The notes: generated by a model not told the origin, from the letters alone. A stretch of 64,000 nucleotides of DNA from an uncultured Bacteroidota bacterium (GCA_902790215.1 CADAQX010000027.1:1-64000); one strand, 5' to 3'; counted from the first letter of the stretch, positions 54,668-63,451 are shown. Translations and numbers: made by a program.

Positions 54668-55147
54668 ATGGCAAACATCAAGTTATCTGAAGAGAAAATA
54701 AATATCATCAAGGAGATTGCCAAATCGTTTGGCAATAAGCCGGGCGAGGTTATCAATGTCCTCCACCAGGTGCAGGGTAAATTCGGCTACCTTCCCGCCG
54801 AAGTCCAGGAAGTTGTCGCCCACGAGCTTAATATCCCGGTTTCCCGTGTATATGGCATCGTATCCTTCTACAGCTTCTTTACCATGGAGCCCAAGGGCAA
54901 ACACCCCATCGACATCTGTCTGGGTACTGCCTGCTACGTGCGTGGTGCCGAGAAGGTGCTGGACGCTTTCAAGCGCGCCCTCAACGTCGAAGTTGGCAAG
55001 TGCACTGCCGACGGCAAGTTCTCGCTCAACACCCTCCGTTGCGTCGGTGCCTGCGGTCTGGCTCCTGTGGCCATGATTGGCGAAAAGGTATATGGACGTC
55101 TTACTCCTGACCTCGTGCCCAGCATTTTGGCCGAATACAACGACTAA
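54668..55147 (+). CDS. NuoE/HndA-like [2Fe-2S] hydrogenase subunit
   Basis: A 159-residue protein. An N-terminal helical domain (FGNKPGEVINVLHQVQGKFG, YGIVSFYSFF) leads into a thioredoxin-like [2Fe-2S] domain with ligands CLGTACYVRGA (about 90-100) and LRCVGACGLAP (about 125-135). It pairs with the NuoF-like subunit as in complex I and in electron-bifurcating hydrogenases. It is the last gene of the operon, separated from hydA by a 92-base gap and followed by a strong terminator. Confidence 0.95.
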   Translation: MANIKLSEEKINIIKEIAKSFGNKPGEVINVLHQVQGKFGYLPAEVQEVVAHELNIPVSRVYGIVSFYSFFTMEPKGKHPIDICLGTACYVRGAEKVLDAFKRALNVEVGKCTADGKFSLNTLRCVGACGLAPVAMIGEKVYGRLTPDLVPSILAEYND

Positions 55148-55163
55148 TCAACAATCATCACTA

Positions 55164-55198
55164 CAAAGCCCCTACACGCGGTAGGGGCTTTGTTTTTC
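55164..55198 (+). terminator. Terminator of the hydrogenase operon
   Basis: Perfect 12-bp stem (55164-55175 and 55181-55192), 5-base loop, then TTTTTCTTT. It ends six bases before the next gene. Confidence 0.9.
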
Positions 55199-55203
55199 TT
55201 TCC

Positions 55204-55758
55204 ATGGCTCTTACTCAAACTCCCCAGTGGGTGGCGGCCTATACTTCACCCCGTGCTGAAAAGAAAGTGACCGACCGCATCGTGCAGGATCTCGGCATAG
55301 AGGCTTATGTGCCCCTCCACCGTGTGCTGCGCAAATGGAGCGACCGTGTCAAGAGTGTCGAGGTACCTCTGATACCCTCTTACACTTTTGTCAAACTGCG
55401 CGAATGCGATCTCTGGTCTGTGCGCGGTGTGCAGGGCATCTGTGGCTTTGTCACCTTCCCCTCTACGGGCATCGCTGTCATCCCCGAGCGCGACATACTC
55501 AGTATCCGACGACTGGCCGAATCGATGGAGAATATATATGTGCGCAACACCGACCAGCTGAAAACAGGAGCCTATGTCAGGGTGATAGGGGGTGAGTTCG
55601 AAGGCATGACTGGGGTTATCACGGACGACAAACACGGCGGTAACTTCGCCGTTGAAGTGGCCGAGCTGAATATCTATCTGACAGTAACAGTGCAGCAGGA
55701 GCTGCTGCAAGTCATTGATCCGCCCAAGAAGAAACCCGTGGGTCTGCTATATAAGTAA
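55204..55758 (+). CDS. UpxY-like NusG-family transcription antiterminator
   Basis: A 184-residue NusG paralogue. The NGN domain (about 8-110) has WVAAYTSPRAEKKVTDRI, IEAYVPLHRVLRKWSDR and PLIPSYTFVKL. A KOW motif lies at about 125-155 (KTGAYVRVIGGEFEGMTGVI). Its closest relatives in pattern are the UpxY regulators that in Bacteroidota let polymerase read through leaders of surface-polysaccharide operons. Here no polysaccharide genes follow. Instead it runs into a convergent nitroreductase gene, overlapping its end by 12 bases. Its start lies right after the hydrogenase terminator, so some readthrough is possible. Confidence 0.85.
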   Translation: MALTQTPQWVAAYTSPRAEKKVTDRIVQDLGIEAYVPLHRVLRKWSDRVKSVEVPLIPSYTFVKLRECDLWSVRGVQGICGFVTFPSTGIAVIPERDILSIRRLAESMENIYVRNTDQLKTGAYVRVIGGEFEGMTGVITDDKHGGNFAVEVAELNIYLTVTVQQELLQVIDPPKKKPVGLLYK

Positions 55759-56382
55759 GTCTTCCAACCCCACTTTGGGCACATAATGGATGCCGTCCTC
55801 ACGGTAATAGGCGTGGCTTTCGTCGGGGGCAATTTTTTTCAATTCAATTTTCTCAATTCCTTTGCCAATGGCAACAATCATCAGCGGGTCAAGAGGCAGT
55901 TCCAGTTCTCGCACAATCTCACCCTTGTTGAATGCGCCGATGGCCAATCCGTTCAATCCCATTTCCACGGCTTTCAGCAGCATACTCTGCAGGGCAATGC
56001 CGAGGTCGATGTCAACCATCTTGTTTTCTTCCACAGTGCTGCACACTATGATGAACGCCTCCGGCTCGGTGCCGGGCAGGGGCAGGTGCAGTTCGGGCAG
56101 GGCTGCACCCAGGCGTATGAGCTTCAACACCTTGTCAGCTCCTGTGTCGCGCGTCACCAAGCGGAAACGCAGCACCTGCTGGTTGCGCGCCGAAGGCACT
56201 TTGCTGCATACCGCCACGATGCGTTCCAGTTCTTCGTGTTTTACCACATAGTCTTTCAAATAGCCGCGCTGGCTGCGGTTGCGCAGCAGCAGTTCGTCGA
56301 GGGTGTGACCTACCCGTTTCACCTTGGTGCGTCCGGTGCCGAACACTTCCTCGTATCGTTTTTCCAAGTAATTGTCTGCCAT
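55747..56382 (-). CDS. Nitroreductase-family flavoprotein
   Basis: A 211-residue protein. NRSQRGYL near 35-42 and SKVPSARNQQVLRFRLV near 57-73 fit the FMN-binding core of the nitroreductase family; GIALQSMLLKAVEMGLNGL is the later FMN-contacting helix. These enzymes reduce nitro compounds, quinones or flavins with NAD(P)H. I chose ATG 56382 (MADNYLEKRY), since the longer frame would cross the promoter at 56449. It converges with the UpxY-like gene with a 12-base overlap. Confidence 0.88.
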   Translation of the reverse strand: MADNYLEKRYEEVFGTGRTKVKRVGHTLDELLLRNRSQRGYLKDYVVKHEELERIVAVCSKVPSARNQQVLRFRLVTRDTGADKVLKLIRLGAALPELHLPLPGTEPEAFIIVCSTVEENKMVDIDLGIALQSMLLKAVEMGLNGLAIGAFNKGEIVRELELPLDPLMIVAIGKGIEKIELKKIAPDESHAYYREDGIHYVPKVGLEDLLI

Positions 56383-56448
56383 AGTATGTTTGTTTTTATT
56401 GTGTTGGCAACAGTCTCCAGCTGTGGAATGACGAATATTACCGGTCTG

Positions 56449-56480
56449 CAAAGATACGCATTTTTTATAGAACAACAAAA
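56449..56480 (-). promoter_or_regulatory. Promoter of the nitroreductase gene
   Basis: Minus-strand TATCTTTG (56449-56456) and TTTTG (56476-56480) spaced 19 bases. Confidence 0.8.
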
Positions 56481-56553
56481 AAACATTGTTGTTTGCCCAA
56501 TTCGACTGTTTTTATTGAAACATTATTTCGTCGTTTCGCCGTTTTTTCTATGT

Positions 56554-56626
56554 TTGTTCTTCGCTTGTTCTTCGGTTGTTCTTCGCTTTTAAAGCGAAGA
56601 ACAACCGAAGAACAAGCGAAGAACAA
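56554..56626. repeat. Perfect 36-bp inverted repeat, copy E of the palindrome family
   Basis: Arms 56554-56589 and 56591-56626 are perfectly complementary around a single T. Each arm is built from three tandem near-copies of a GTTCTTCG-type word separated by short spacers. The same word occurs in copies A and D. It lies between two divergent promoters in a 396-base gap. It could extrude as a cruciform or form a very stable RNA hairpin. Confidence 0.9.
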
Positions 56627-56743
56627 CTGTGAAACGAACTGTGTTTGTGTGTTTTCTTGAAATAGCAAAATAAAATTATTTTCCGGTTTTGTCCAACGGT
56701 AGATATTATTTTAATCCAAATAATAACTGTCAAAAAAAAAACG

Positions 56744-56751
56744 TATATTTG
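56744..56751 (+). promoter_or_regulatory. -7 box of the 56.8-kb secreted protein
   Basis: TATATTTG, 27 bases upstream of the ATG at 56779. Confidence 0.6.
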
Positions 56752-56778
56752 CAAAATGGAGAATCGAATATTTTAATT

Positions 56779-58203
56779 ATGAAAAGGCTGTTATTTATCT
56801 TGTTTTCAGTGTTTAGTATGGTTTTGTACGGGCAGGATTATATCGCTCATATGCATACTAATTACACTGCCGACACATCGATTATCCGGAAGTATACAGA
56901 TGAATGGAGCGTCCTGTACACGGGTTCGGCAACAGCCGGGAATTACTTCCATCTTGTAAACGTGAATACTGGATATATGTATTCGATTGATGTAGATGAG
57001 GACGTCACAGATATGGAAATTCTTGACGATACGTTGTATTATTGCGGTGGACTATACTCATATTGGTCTGTTATGAATTATTTCCCCATACAGCAATTCT
57101 TAACAGGCTCTGTCTCTATCAAACGATGGAGGGTGACTCCGACAAAGATGTTCGTCCCAAAGAAGCTTGAGGTTTTCAGGGTAACAGGCGGTGTGCACGC
57201 TGTAGTGGTGGGCGACATAGTGACAGCTCAAAGGACGGACTCTTATATTGTTGATTTTTGGCATAGGGCTCCCTATCAGATGTGGGATTATGCTTATTTG
57301 TACACAGAAGACAAGGAGTGTTATGATGATATAGCTGTGACAGACAATTATGTGGTTGCATCGGCGCATGTATGCCATAGTAGTGAGATAATCCTTAGGG
57401 TGCTGGATAAGCCGACATATGTAAACATCTTGCCTGATGGACATTCTGGCAGTGACCAAATTTTTACTAATTGTACTCTTCCGGCTTGTGAATACACTAC
57501 GTTTAATTATTCCGGTTCCGACCATAAGAAACCAGGTGGACACGGAGTGTATCCGGTTTGTCTGGCACATACAAAGGGGGACCATGTAGTGATTGGTTGC
57601 ATGGTAGAAGAAAGTGGATGCCCAGGTGTTTCGGCAAAAGAAGTAAAGATTGTTTCGGGTGTGCCGTCAATCGTCCGTAATATTTGTGCGTGGTCAAATG
57701 AGCTGTGGGACAAATTCCATAATCTGTGGGATATACGGTATAATCCGGATAGCGACACGTTGGCTATGCTTATAGATATGAAACAGGAGGGGGAAGTGTA
57801 CCAAGGGATAATGAAATTGGACAATTCTTCTTTTACGCCCTTTCGTTTCACCTATCCGGTGTATCAAGAAGGTGCGTATGAGATGAACTCAATTGATTGG
57901 GGAAACTCTATTCTTCTGCCGCATTCGTCAGTTGATAAAGTGTACCGAAAGATGGTAAGCGGTATTATGAGTGACGAAGATGTGATTCAGACTAAAATTT
58001 GGAGCGTTTTTCTGGATGATACAGAATGCTTTAAAACACAAGACATGGAAGAGAAGAAGGCGTATGGCAATCTGGGTGTATTCCGGTTGCCAGCAAATAG
58101 TGGCGGTATTCTTAATATCAGTAGCTCTCATTACACTCGACCAGTAACACCGTCTTCCATTGCTGTGGATTGTGGAGAAATAAACGAGGAGTATTCATAT
58201 TAA
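56779..58203 (+). CDS. Secreted protein of unknown function
   Basis: A 474-residue protein. Signal peptide MKRLLFILFSVFSMVLYGQ, with start 56779 just after the promoter. The mature part has many Tyr, Asp and aromatic residues in short repeating beta-like segments (DVTDMEILDDTLYYCGG, DDIAVTDNYVVASAHVC, YNPDSDTLAMLID), suggesting a beta-propeller; this is an inference from periodicity. The end (VDCGEINEEYSY) lacks an evident type A or type B sorting domain, unlike its neighbours. It is followed after 10 bases by a sorted protein, so the two may be expressed and act together. Confidence 0.75.
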   Translation: MKRLLFILFSVFSMVLYGQDYIAHMHTNYTADTSIIRKYTDEWSVLYTGSATAGNYFHLVNVNTGYMYSIDVDEDVTDMEILDDTLYYCGGLYSYWSVMNYFPIQQFLTGSVSIKRWRVTPTKMFVPKKLEVFRVTGGVHAVVVGDIVTAQRTDSYIVDFWHRAPYQMWDYAYLYTEDKECYDDIAVTDNYVVASAHVCHSSEIILRVLDKPTYVNILPDGHSGSDQIFTNCTLPACEYTTFNYSGSDHKKPGGHGVYPVCLAHTKGDHVVIGCMVEESGCPGVSAKEVKIVSGVPSIVRNICAWSNELWDKFHNLWDIRYNPDSDTLAMLIDMKQEGEVYQGIMKLDNSSFTPFRFTYPVYQEGAYEMNSIDWGNSILLPHSSVDKVYRKMVSGIMSDEDVIQTKIWSVFLDDTECFKTQDMEEKKAYGNLGVFRLPANSGGILNISSSHYTRPVTPSSIAVDCGEINEEYSY

Positions 58204-58213
58204 ATAAGATGCC

Positions 58214-59500
58214 ATGAAAAAGATAGTTATTGTTGTGTTGACAGTTATTTTCGGGGTGCTGGTGCGGGCGCAAGCGCCACATAATCCTCCATTAGACACC
58301 ATAGTTGGAAACGAGATTACCTATTACTACAATGTTAACAATTATTGCACGAATTTTTATTATATACACCGTGGATCGCAGTATGTTACTGCCCAACAGT
58401 ATTATGCCGACTCGACATTGCGGATAGTCGGTCTGGCCGTTTGTGCTAAGGAAGGAGAAAGTGTGGATGATTTTTGGTATAATGATTACACTTTTTATAT
58501 TGATAGCATTGTCCGCTTGTATGTGTATGAGGCCGGAACGGGTCAATTGATTCAACTGTGCAGCAAAACTGTCAATCTGCGTTCTGTGAGCAGATGGATG
58601 ACGGTGCATGGAAGATACGGAGATCCTGTGCCATTCTGGGATGATGTCATGAATGACTGGACTTTTCCTGTTATAGAAGTATATTTTGACACTGTCGTGA
58701 CCGTTGATGACTCTTTTTATATTGGCTTTGGCCCCGTACAACCATCGAAACAACATGTTTTTGTTATGAAAATGTTGGAGAATACTGCTCAATCGTACGG
58801 AAGCTCGTCCCCAGGTTTATGTCCTTTGCCATTGATGGCTGAATATGACATGGAAAATAGTTCCTGGATATATTTTAGTTCAAGGACTACTACACATAAA
58901 CCGTGGTGCATCTACCCAATATTGGATTCCACAGGATGGTCTGAGTATTGCGACACGATGGTGTGTCCGTTGGTGGCGGAGTTGAATGTGTCGGTGGGGT
59001 ATGGCATGGCGGTCTGCTCGTGGTTGGGCGACACACTGAACGGTCACGTCCAGTGGCAGCTGTCGTACGGTCTTGTGGGAACCGAGCCGGAGGACGGGCG
59101 TGTGATTACCATCACAGAGTTAAGCCGCGTGTTGAACGACTTGGAGGACACTGTGGAGTATGTGGTGTATGTGCGTGGCTATTGCGGTGTGTGCCGTAAG
59201 TGGGGCGAGTGGAGCGAGGGCACGGTGTTCCGTCTGCGTGGGCAAGAGGGTGTTCTGACAGCTGAGGCGGAGTGCGGTGTGCGGTTGGCTCCCAATCCGT
59301 CGCACGGCAGGGTGGAGGTGTCGTCGGACTGCGGTATGCAGCGGGTGACGGTATACGATGCCCAGGGCGCGCAGGTGCAGACACAGCAGGTGTCGGGGAA
59401 TGCAGCGGTGGTAGACCTCAGCGGTCGTCCGGCGGGATTGTATTTCGTCGTGGTTTACACTCCAGCGGGCACAGTGTACCGGAAATTAGTGATTGAATAG
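58214..59500 (+). CDS. Type IX (type A) sorted surface protein
   Basis: A 428-residue secreted protein. Signal peptide MKKIVIVVLTVIFGVLVRAQ. Residues about 30-250 form a beta-rich domain that resembles the N-terminal part of the protein at 46572 in layout (RIVGLAVCAKEGES, FYIGFGPVQPS). An FN3-like segment follows (VAELNVSVGYGMAVCSWLGD to YVVYVRGYCGVC). The C-terminal type A sorting domain contains RLAPNPSHGRVEVS, VTVYDAQGAQVQT and RPAGLYFVVVYTPAG. The last 500 bases are much richer in G than the first part of the gene. Confidence 0.87.
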   Translation: MKKIVIVVLTVIFGVLVRAQAPHNPPLDTIVGNEITYYYNVNNYCTNFYYIHRGSQYVTAQQYYADSTLRIVGLAVCAKEGESVDDFWYNDYTFYIDSIVRLYVYEAGTGQLIQLCSKTVNLRSVSRWMTVHGRYGDPVPFWDDVMNDWTFPVIEVYFDTVVTVDDSFYIGFGPVQPSKQHVFVMKMLENTAQSYGSSSPGLCPLPLMAEYDMENSSWIYFSSRTTTHKPWCIYPILDSTGWSEYCDTMVCPLVAELNVSVGYGMAVCSWLGDTLNGHVQWQLSYGLVGTEPEDGRVITITELSRVLNDLEDTVEYVVYVRGYCGVCRKWGEWSEGTVFRLRGQEGVLTAEAECGVRLAPNPSHGRVEVSSDCGMQRVTVYDAQGAQVQTQQVSGNAAVVDLSGRPAGLYFVVVYTPAGTVYRKLVIE

Positions 59501-59521
59501 CGCTGAAGGTATATAGCGGAG

Positions 59522-59559
59522 AGATGCAAGAGCGGTTGTTCATTCCTGCATCTTTTTTT
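59522..59559 (+). terminator. Probable terminator of the 58.2-kb gene
   Basis: A 7-bp stem AGATGCA/TGCATCT (59522-59528 and 59547-59553) followed by TTTTTTT. The stem is short and the loop is 18 bases, so confidence is moderate. Confidence 0.55.
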
Positions 59560-59587
59560 CAGGCTCTATGTTGGGGAGTAGGGCGGA

Positions 59588-60652
59588 TTATTCTATGGCG
59601 GATGAGTTGGCTGCATATGCGCGCCAGCGGTCGAGTACTGCGGCCATGTCGTCGGGTATTGGGCTTTCGAAGTGCAGGTGCTGACCTGTGGTGGGATGGT
59701 TGAAACCCAGCACAAAGGCATGGAGGGCTTGTCGTGGCAGCAGTCGGAAGTTGTTTTCGACAAACTGTTTGTAGCGTGAGAAAGTGGTGCCTTTGAGGAT
59801 GCGGTCGCCTCCGTAGGCGGCATCATTGAAGAGGGGATGGCCTATGTGGCACATGTGGGCACGGATTTGGTGGGTACGGCCTGTCTCGAGGATGCATTCC
59901 ACCTGTGTCACGTAGCCAAAACGTTCCACTACGTGCCAGTGGGTGACTGCATATTTGCCTCGCTCGGGGTCGTCGGTGACGTGCATGATGCGGCGGTCTT
60001 GCGGCGAGCGTTCCAGATTGCCGATAACAGTGCCGTTGTCTTCGTCGAAATTGCCCCAGACCAGGGCGGTGTATTTGCGCTCGGTGGTGTGGTTGAAGAA
60101 CTGTTTGGCCAATACGGCCTGTGCCTCTTCGTTCTTGGCGATGAGCAGAAGGCCTGAGGTGTCCTTGTCTATGCGGTGCACCAAATAGGGCACAACGGGT
60201 TGCCCGTCACGGCCAGTCTTGCCTTGGAAGTAATAGAGCAGGCCGTTGAGCAGGGTGCCGGTGAAGTTGCCATAGCCGGGGTGGACCACCAGTCCGGGCT
60301 GTTTGTCCACGATGAGTACATCGTCGTCCTCGTAGGTGATGTGGAAGGGAACGGGTTCGGGAAGCAGCTCGGTTTCGTGCGGTGGTTCGGGCAGCAGGAT
60401 GCTGATGGTGTCGCAGGGTTTAATCTTGTAGTTTGATTTAACGGGTCGGTCGTTGACCATGATGCAGCCGGCTTTGGCAGCAGCCTGTATTTTGGTGCGG
60501 GAGATGCCTTCGAGGCGCATCTGCAGGTATTTGTCAATGCGCAGCATGGCCTGTCCTTTGTCCACTTCGATGCGATGGTGTTCAAAGAGTTCGGGTTCGT
60601 TGAGTTCGGCTTCGTCCTGTATCAGTGTGTTGTCGATATCGGAGGGTGTCAT
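59588..60652 (-). CDS. rluD: RluD-family 23S rRNA pseudouridine synthase
   Basis: A 354-residue enzyme. The N-terminal S4 RNA-binding domain (about 30-90, LRIDKYLQMRLEGISRTKIQ) is followed by the synthase domain. The catalytic Asp sits in LVHRIDKDTSGLLLIAKN (Asp near 162). GRTHQIRAHMCHIGHPLFND completes the family pattern. RluD makes pseudouridines in helix 69 of 23S rRNA. I used ATG 60652; a TTG three codons upstream is in frame. It is the last gene of the miaB-led minus-strand run, 18 bases after the surface-protein gene. Confidence 0.93.
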   Translation of the reverse strand: MTPSDIDNTLIQDEAELNEPELFEHHRIEVDKGQAMLRIDKYLQMRLEGISRTKIQAAAKAGCIMVNDRPVKSNYKIKPCDTISILLPEPPHETELLPEPVPFHITYEDDDVLIVDKQPGLVVHPGYGNFTGTLLNGLLYYFQGKTGRDGQPVVPYLVHRIDKDTSGLLLIAKNEEAQAVLAKQFFNHTTERKYTALVWGNFDEDNGTVIGNLERSPQDRRIMHVTDDPERGKYAVTHWHVVERFGYVTQVECILETGRTHQIRAHMCHIGHPLFNDAAYGGDRILKGTTFSRYKQFVENNFRLLPRQALHAFVLGFNHPTTGQHLHFESPIPDDMAAVLDRWRAYAANSSAIE

Positions 60653-60670
60653 GGCTGTCAATGGTGGGGG

Positions 60671-62536
60671 TTATGGAATGATAATCTTGCGTGCGGGTGC
60701 ATTGCCTACCCGGACGAGGTAAAGCCCGGCGGGCAGGGGCTGTGTGGTGCAATGCGTGGCGGCACCTTGGGTGCGGTTTTCGTATACTTTCTGCCCTTTG
60801 AGGTTGTAGACAGAAGCGGGTGCAGGCGTGTCACTGTGGATGACGAGGCGGTCTCCCTGCAGGGCAACGGTAAAACTGTCGGCATGCGGGGTGTCGATTG
60901 ACAGGGTGGCACGGTGGCCAAAGGCCGGGCGCAGCATGAGCGCACCGCGCAGTATGCTGGTTTGCCATTCGGAACCGGTGAGGTAGAAGATGTGCTGCGA
61001 GGCGTTGTTGTTGCGGTCGAAGCCCAGATTGATGTAGTCTGCGGTGGTCTGCTCCAGTCCTATGTAGATGGTTCCGTTGCATACGAGGGGCTGATCCAAA
61101 ACATAGCGCACGTATTGGTTGAAACCTTTAAAGAGGGGACGGCGGCGGTCGCAGTCCTGATAGATGATGTTGCCTGGGTGGCCGTCGGCATCGTCCCAAA
61201 CGGTGATGTAGAATCGAATGCTGCTGTTCTGGTCGGCCAGGGTGTGGTTGAAGTAGAGGTAAAGTGCGGTAAGTGTGTCCTCGGTGTTGAGGGTAAAGCG
61301 ACAGGCAAGGCGGACGGCGGGGTTGGTGGAGGTGATGCCGTAGCCGTTTTCGGGTGTGCCGTCGTCGTAGGCATAGTAGTTGTCGAAGGTTTGGGTGAAG
61401 GAAATTGTGTCGTTCTGAGGATAGGGGTCGCCGCTGACACCTTCGCGAAGGTAATGGGAAATATAGAATGCATCGGGACTGTCGTGGCTTACGGGCAGCG
61501 TGTAGTTGAGGGGTGGACGGGCATGCGCCGGCGATGTCTGGTAGGAGTGGGCGCGCCAGTAGACAGGCGTGTTCTCATAGCCTCCGTCGTATGAGTGCAT
61601 GAGTTGATGGAGCCTGTCGTAGATGCGGTAGCCATATACGGTGGCCAGCTCCTGGGTGAATCGGTTGGTAATGGTGACGGGAAGGGTGTCGGTCAGGTCG
61701 GCCGGGGTGAACTGGCGTGCGGGCATGGCCTGATAGTGTTTGAGCATGGAGGGCGCGGGGTTCACGAAAGCGACATCGCGTGCGGCGGTGTCACGGTGGT
61801 GCCGCCCATGGTTTAGATACACGTAGTCGATATTCCATTGGTCGGCATTGCTGAGAATGCCGTTTTTGTTGATGTTGTCAAGGCTGCAGAGGTTGCAGAA
61901 CCGAAACTGGAATCCAGGTTGGAAAAATCTGTCGTCGAGCAGTGGTATTTCGACGAACTGCCAGTAAGAACCTGTGCGGGCATGGAGGCTGTCGGGATGT
62001 GTGCCGGGTGTCACCCATACCCGGGCCCAGTCGTTTAGTATGGGGTTGAAGAATTCAAGGATTAGGGAGTCTTGGCTTTCAGGAGGGTCTCCGGAACGCT
62101 CCCACATGTTGCCGTAGCCTCCACCGGGCAGATAGAAGAAGCTAAGGTATACGGAGTCACTTGGCGATAATGGCCGTGTGTAGGGCTGGAAGACAGAGTC
62201 GAGTCTCAGGGGCATGGAGGTGAGAGTGTCGCCGGTGAACAGTTGGCCTGTGGCAGTAGGGTAGAGGGTGCCGTCGGCTTTGAAGGCATCGAGGGTGGCC
62301 ATGCCAATGGTCGGGGGCAATGGTGCATATCCTTGGTTGAAAAAGGTGCCGCCGGGATGCCAGTATAGCAGAGATTGTCTGGTGTTGGAAAAGTCGTCAA
62401 AGAAGGGGAGTGACAGGGTCATGTCGCCGTCTTTCTGTGCAGCGGCTTCCGGCCGTCGCAGCGAGGAGAGAGCCTCTTGGGCCGGGAGCCATGCAGCGGG
62501 CAGCAGTAGCAGTAGTATGGAAAGCAGCTGTTTCAT
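60671..62536 (-). CDS. Type IX (type A) sorted secreted protein
   Basis: A 621-residue protein. Signal peptide MKQLLSILLLLLPAAWLPAQ. Residues about 35-250 look like a carbohydrate-binding-type jelly-roll (LPFFDDFSN, WNIDYVYLNHGR). A later beta domain (about 395-560) includes YDDGTPENGYG and AALYLYFN-like TALYLYFNHTLADQN. The C-terminus (SVYNLKGQKVYENR, PLPAGLYLVRVGNAPARKII) is a type A sorting domain. The start codon directly abuts the stop of the PASTA gene, indicating co-translation. Function unknown. Confidence 0.87.
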   Translation of the reverse strand: MKQLLSILLLLLPAAWLPAQEALSSLRRPEAAAQKDGDMTLSLPFFDDFSNTRQSLLYWHPGGTFFNQGYAPLPPTIGMATLDAFKADGTLYPTATGQLFTGDTLTSMPLRLDSVFQPYTRPLSPSDSVYLSFFYLPGGGYGNMWERSGDPPESQDSLILEFFNPILNDWARVWVTPGTHPDSLHARTGSYWQFVEIPLLDDRFFQPGFQFRFCNLCSLDNINKNGILSNADQWNIDYVYLNHGRHHRDTAARDVAFVNPAPSMLKHYQAMPARQFTPADLTDTLPVTITNRFTQELATVYGYRIYDRLHQLMHSYDGGYENTPVYWRAHSYQTSPAHARPPLNYTLPVSHDSPDAFYISHYLREGVSGDPYPQNDTISFTQTFDNYYAYDDGTPENGYGITSTNPAVRLACRFTLNTEDTLTALYLYFNHTLADQNSSIRFYITVWDDADGHPGNIIYQDCDRRRPLFKGFNQYVRYVLDQPLVCNGTIYIGLEQTTADYINLGFDRNNNASQHIFYLTGSEWQTSILRGALMLRPAFGHRATLSIDTPHADSFTVALQGDRLVIHSDTPAPASVYNLKGQKVYENRTQGAATHCTTQPLPAGLYLVRVGNAPARKIIIP

Positions 62537-63421
62537 TTACCAATCCCATCCATCGTCAAAGCCATAGTCGTCGTCCGGGTCGTAGGGGTCGTATTCGTCA
62601 AACTGAGTGTTGAATATTTGGGAAGAGTCGACTTTGAAATTGGAGATGATGCGTTCCACATCGGCCTCGGTGGCATCGCAGTACCATACATCGACGTAGG
62701 TGCCCAGCGGATAGCGGGTGACGCCGGTGTAGTCGGGGTAGAGTTTATAGCATACTGCACTGCTGCGGTCGGTGACGTCTTCCCAGTGTTCCTGTCCCAC
62801 GTTGAGGGAGGCGGAGAGGATGCCCCTGCGGGCTTTGGCGGGAGCCTGTCCAATCACGAAAGGCACACGGGTGCCTACCGGCTGTTCACCCATACCTACG
62901 GTGAGGTCGACAACTGCGCCTTGGTCCATCTTCTGTCCGGCGTATACCATTTTACCCTTGCTGGTGCTTTCGAGGATGACGTTGCGGTAGGGACTGTCGA
63001 CAAATGACAGCCGTCCGCAACGCAGTCCTGCCGCTTCGAGGGCGGAGACAGCACTGCGCACCGTCATGTTGGAGAGTTCCGGGAGCACCACATCGGATGG
63101 TGCGAAAGTGGTGACGGTGACGTAGATTTTGCGGTGGGTCTTGACCATGGTACCCGCTTTGGGGTCTTGCTGGATGACGATTCCTCCCTCGCTTTCGGCA
63201 TCATACACCGAGTCGATGATGACATAGTTGAAATGCAGCGGGTTATCGTCTTTGAGTTTTTCGAGAGATGTACCGCAGATGTTGGGCAACTCGTATTCTT
63301 TCCCCTGGCGTGCAATGGTCTTGATGAGCAGAAAGGCCAGCACGACAATGATTATCGAAACACCAATCATGTACAGAAGGTGCTTGACAAGAGGGTATTT
63401 TTTGAAGAAGTCTGTGTTCAT
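62537..63421 (-). CDS. Membrane-anchored PASTA-domain protein
   Basis: A 294-residue protein with one TM helix (about 15-38, LLYMIGVSIIIVVLAFLLI) and three periplasmic PASTA repeats (about 43-110, 112-178 and 180-255; for example QQDPKAGTMVKTHRKIYVTV and YAGQKMDQGAVVDLTVGMG). A very acidic tail follows (DEYDPYDPDDDYGFDD). PASTA domains bind peptidoglycan fragments in Gram-positive kinases and PBPs, but this protein has no kinase or PBP domain. Bacteroidota homologues of this size are usually described only as PASTA-domain proteins. It lies between miaB (30 bases upstream) and the secreted protein. Confidence 0.9.
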   Translation of the reverse strand: MNTDFFKKYPLVKHLLYMIGVSIIIVVLAFLLIKTIARQGKEYELPNICGTSLEKLKDDNPLHFNYVIIDSVYDAESEGGIVIQQDPKAGTMVKTHRKIYVTVTTFAPSDVVLPELSNMTVRSAVSALEAAGLRCGRLSFVDSPYRNVILESTSKGKMVYAGQKMDQGAVVDLTVGMGEQPVGTRVPFVIGQAPAKARRGILSASLNVGQEHWEDVTDRSSAVCYKLYPDYTGVTRYPLGTYVDVWYCDATEADVERIISNFKVDSSQIFNTQFDEYDPYDPDDDYGFDDGWDW

Positions 63422-63451
63422 ATTGTCTTTGATAACGCAATAAATGCTGTT

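Noticed and set aside
56554-56626. CRISPR-like array from the tandem GTTCTTCG words
   Set aside because: The units are about 10 bases with no unique spacers, and they mirror each other instead of repeating directly.
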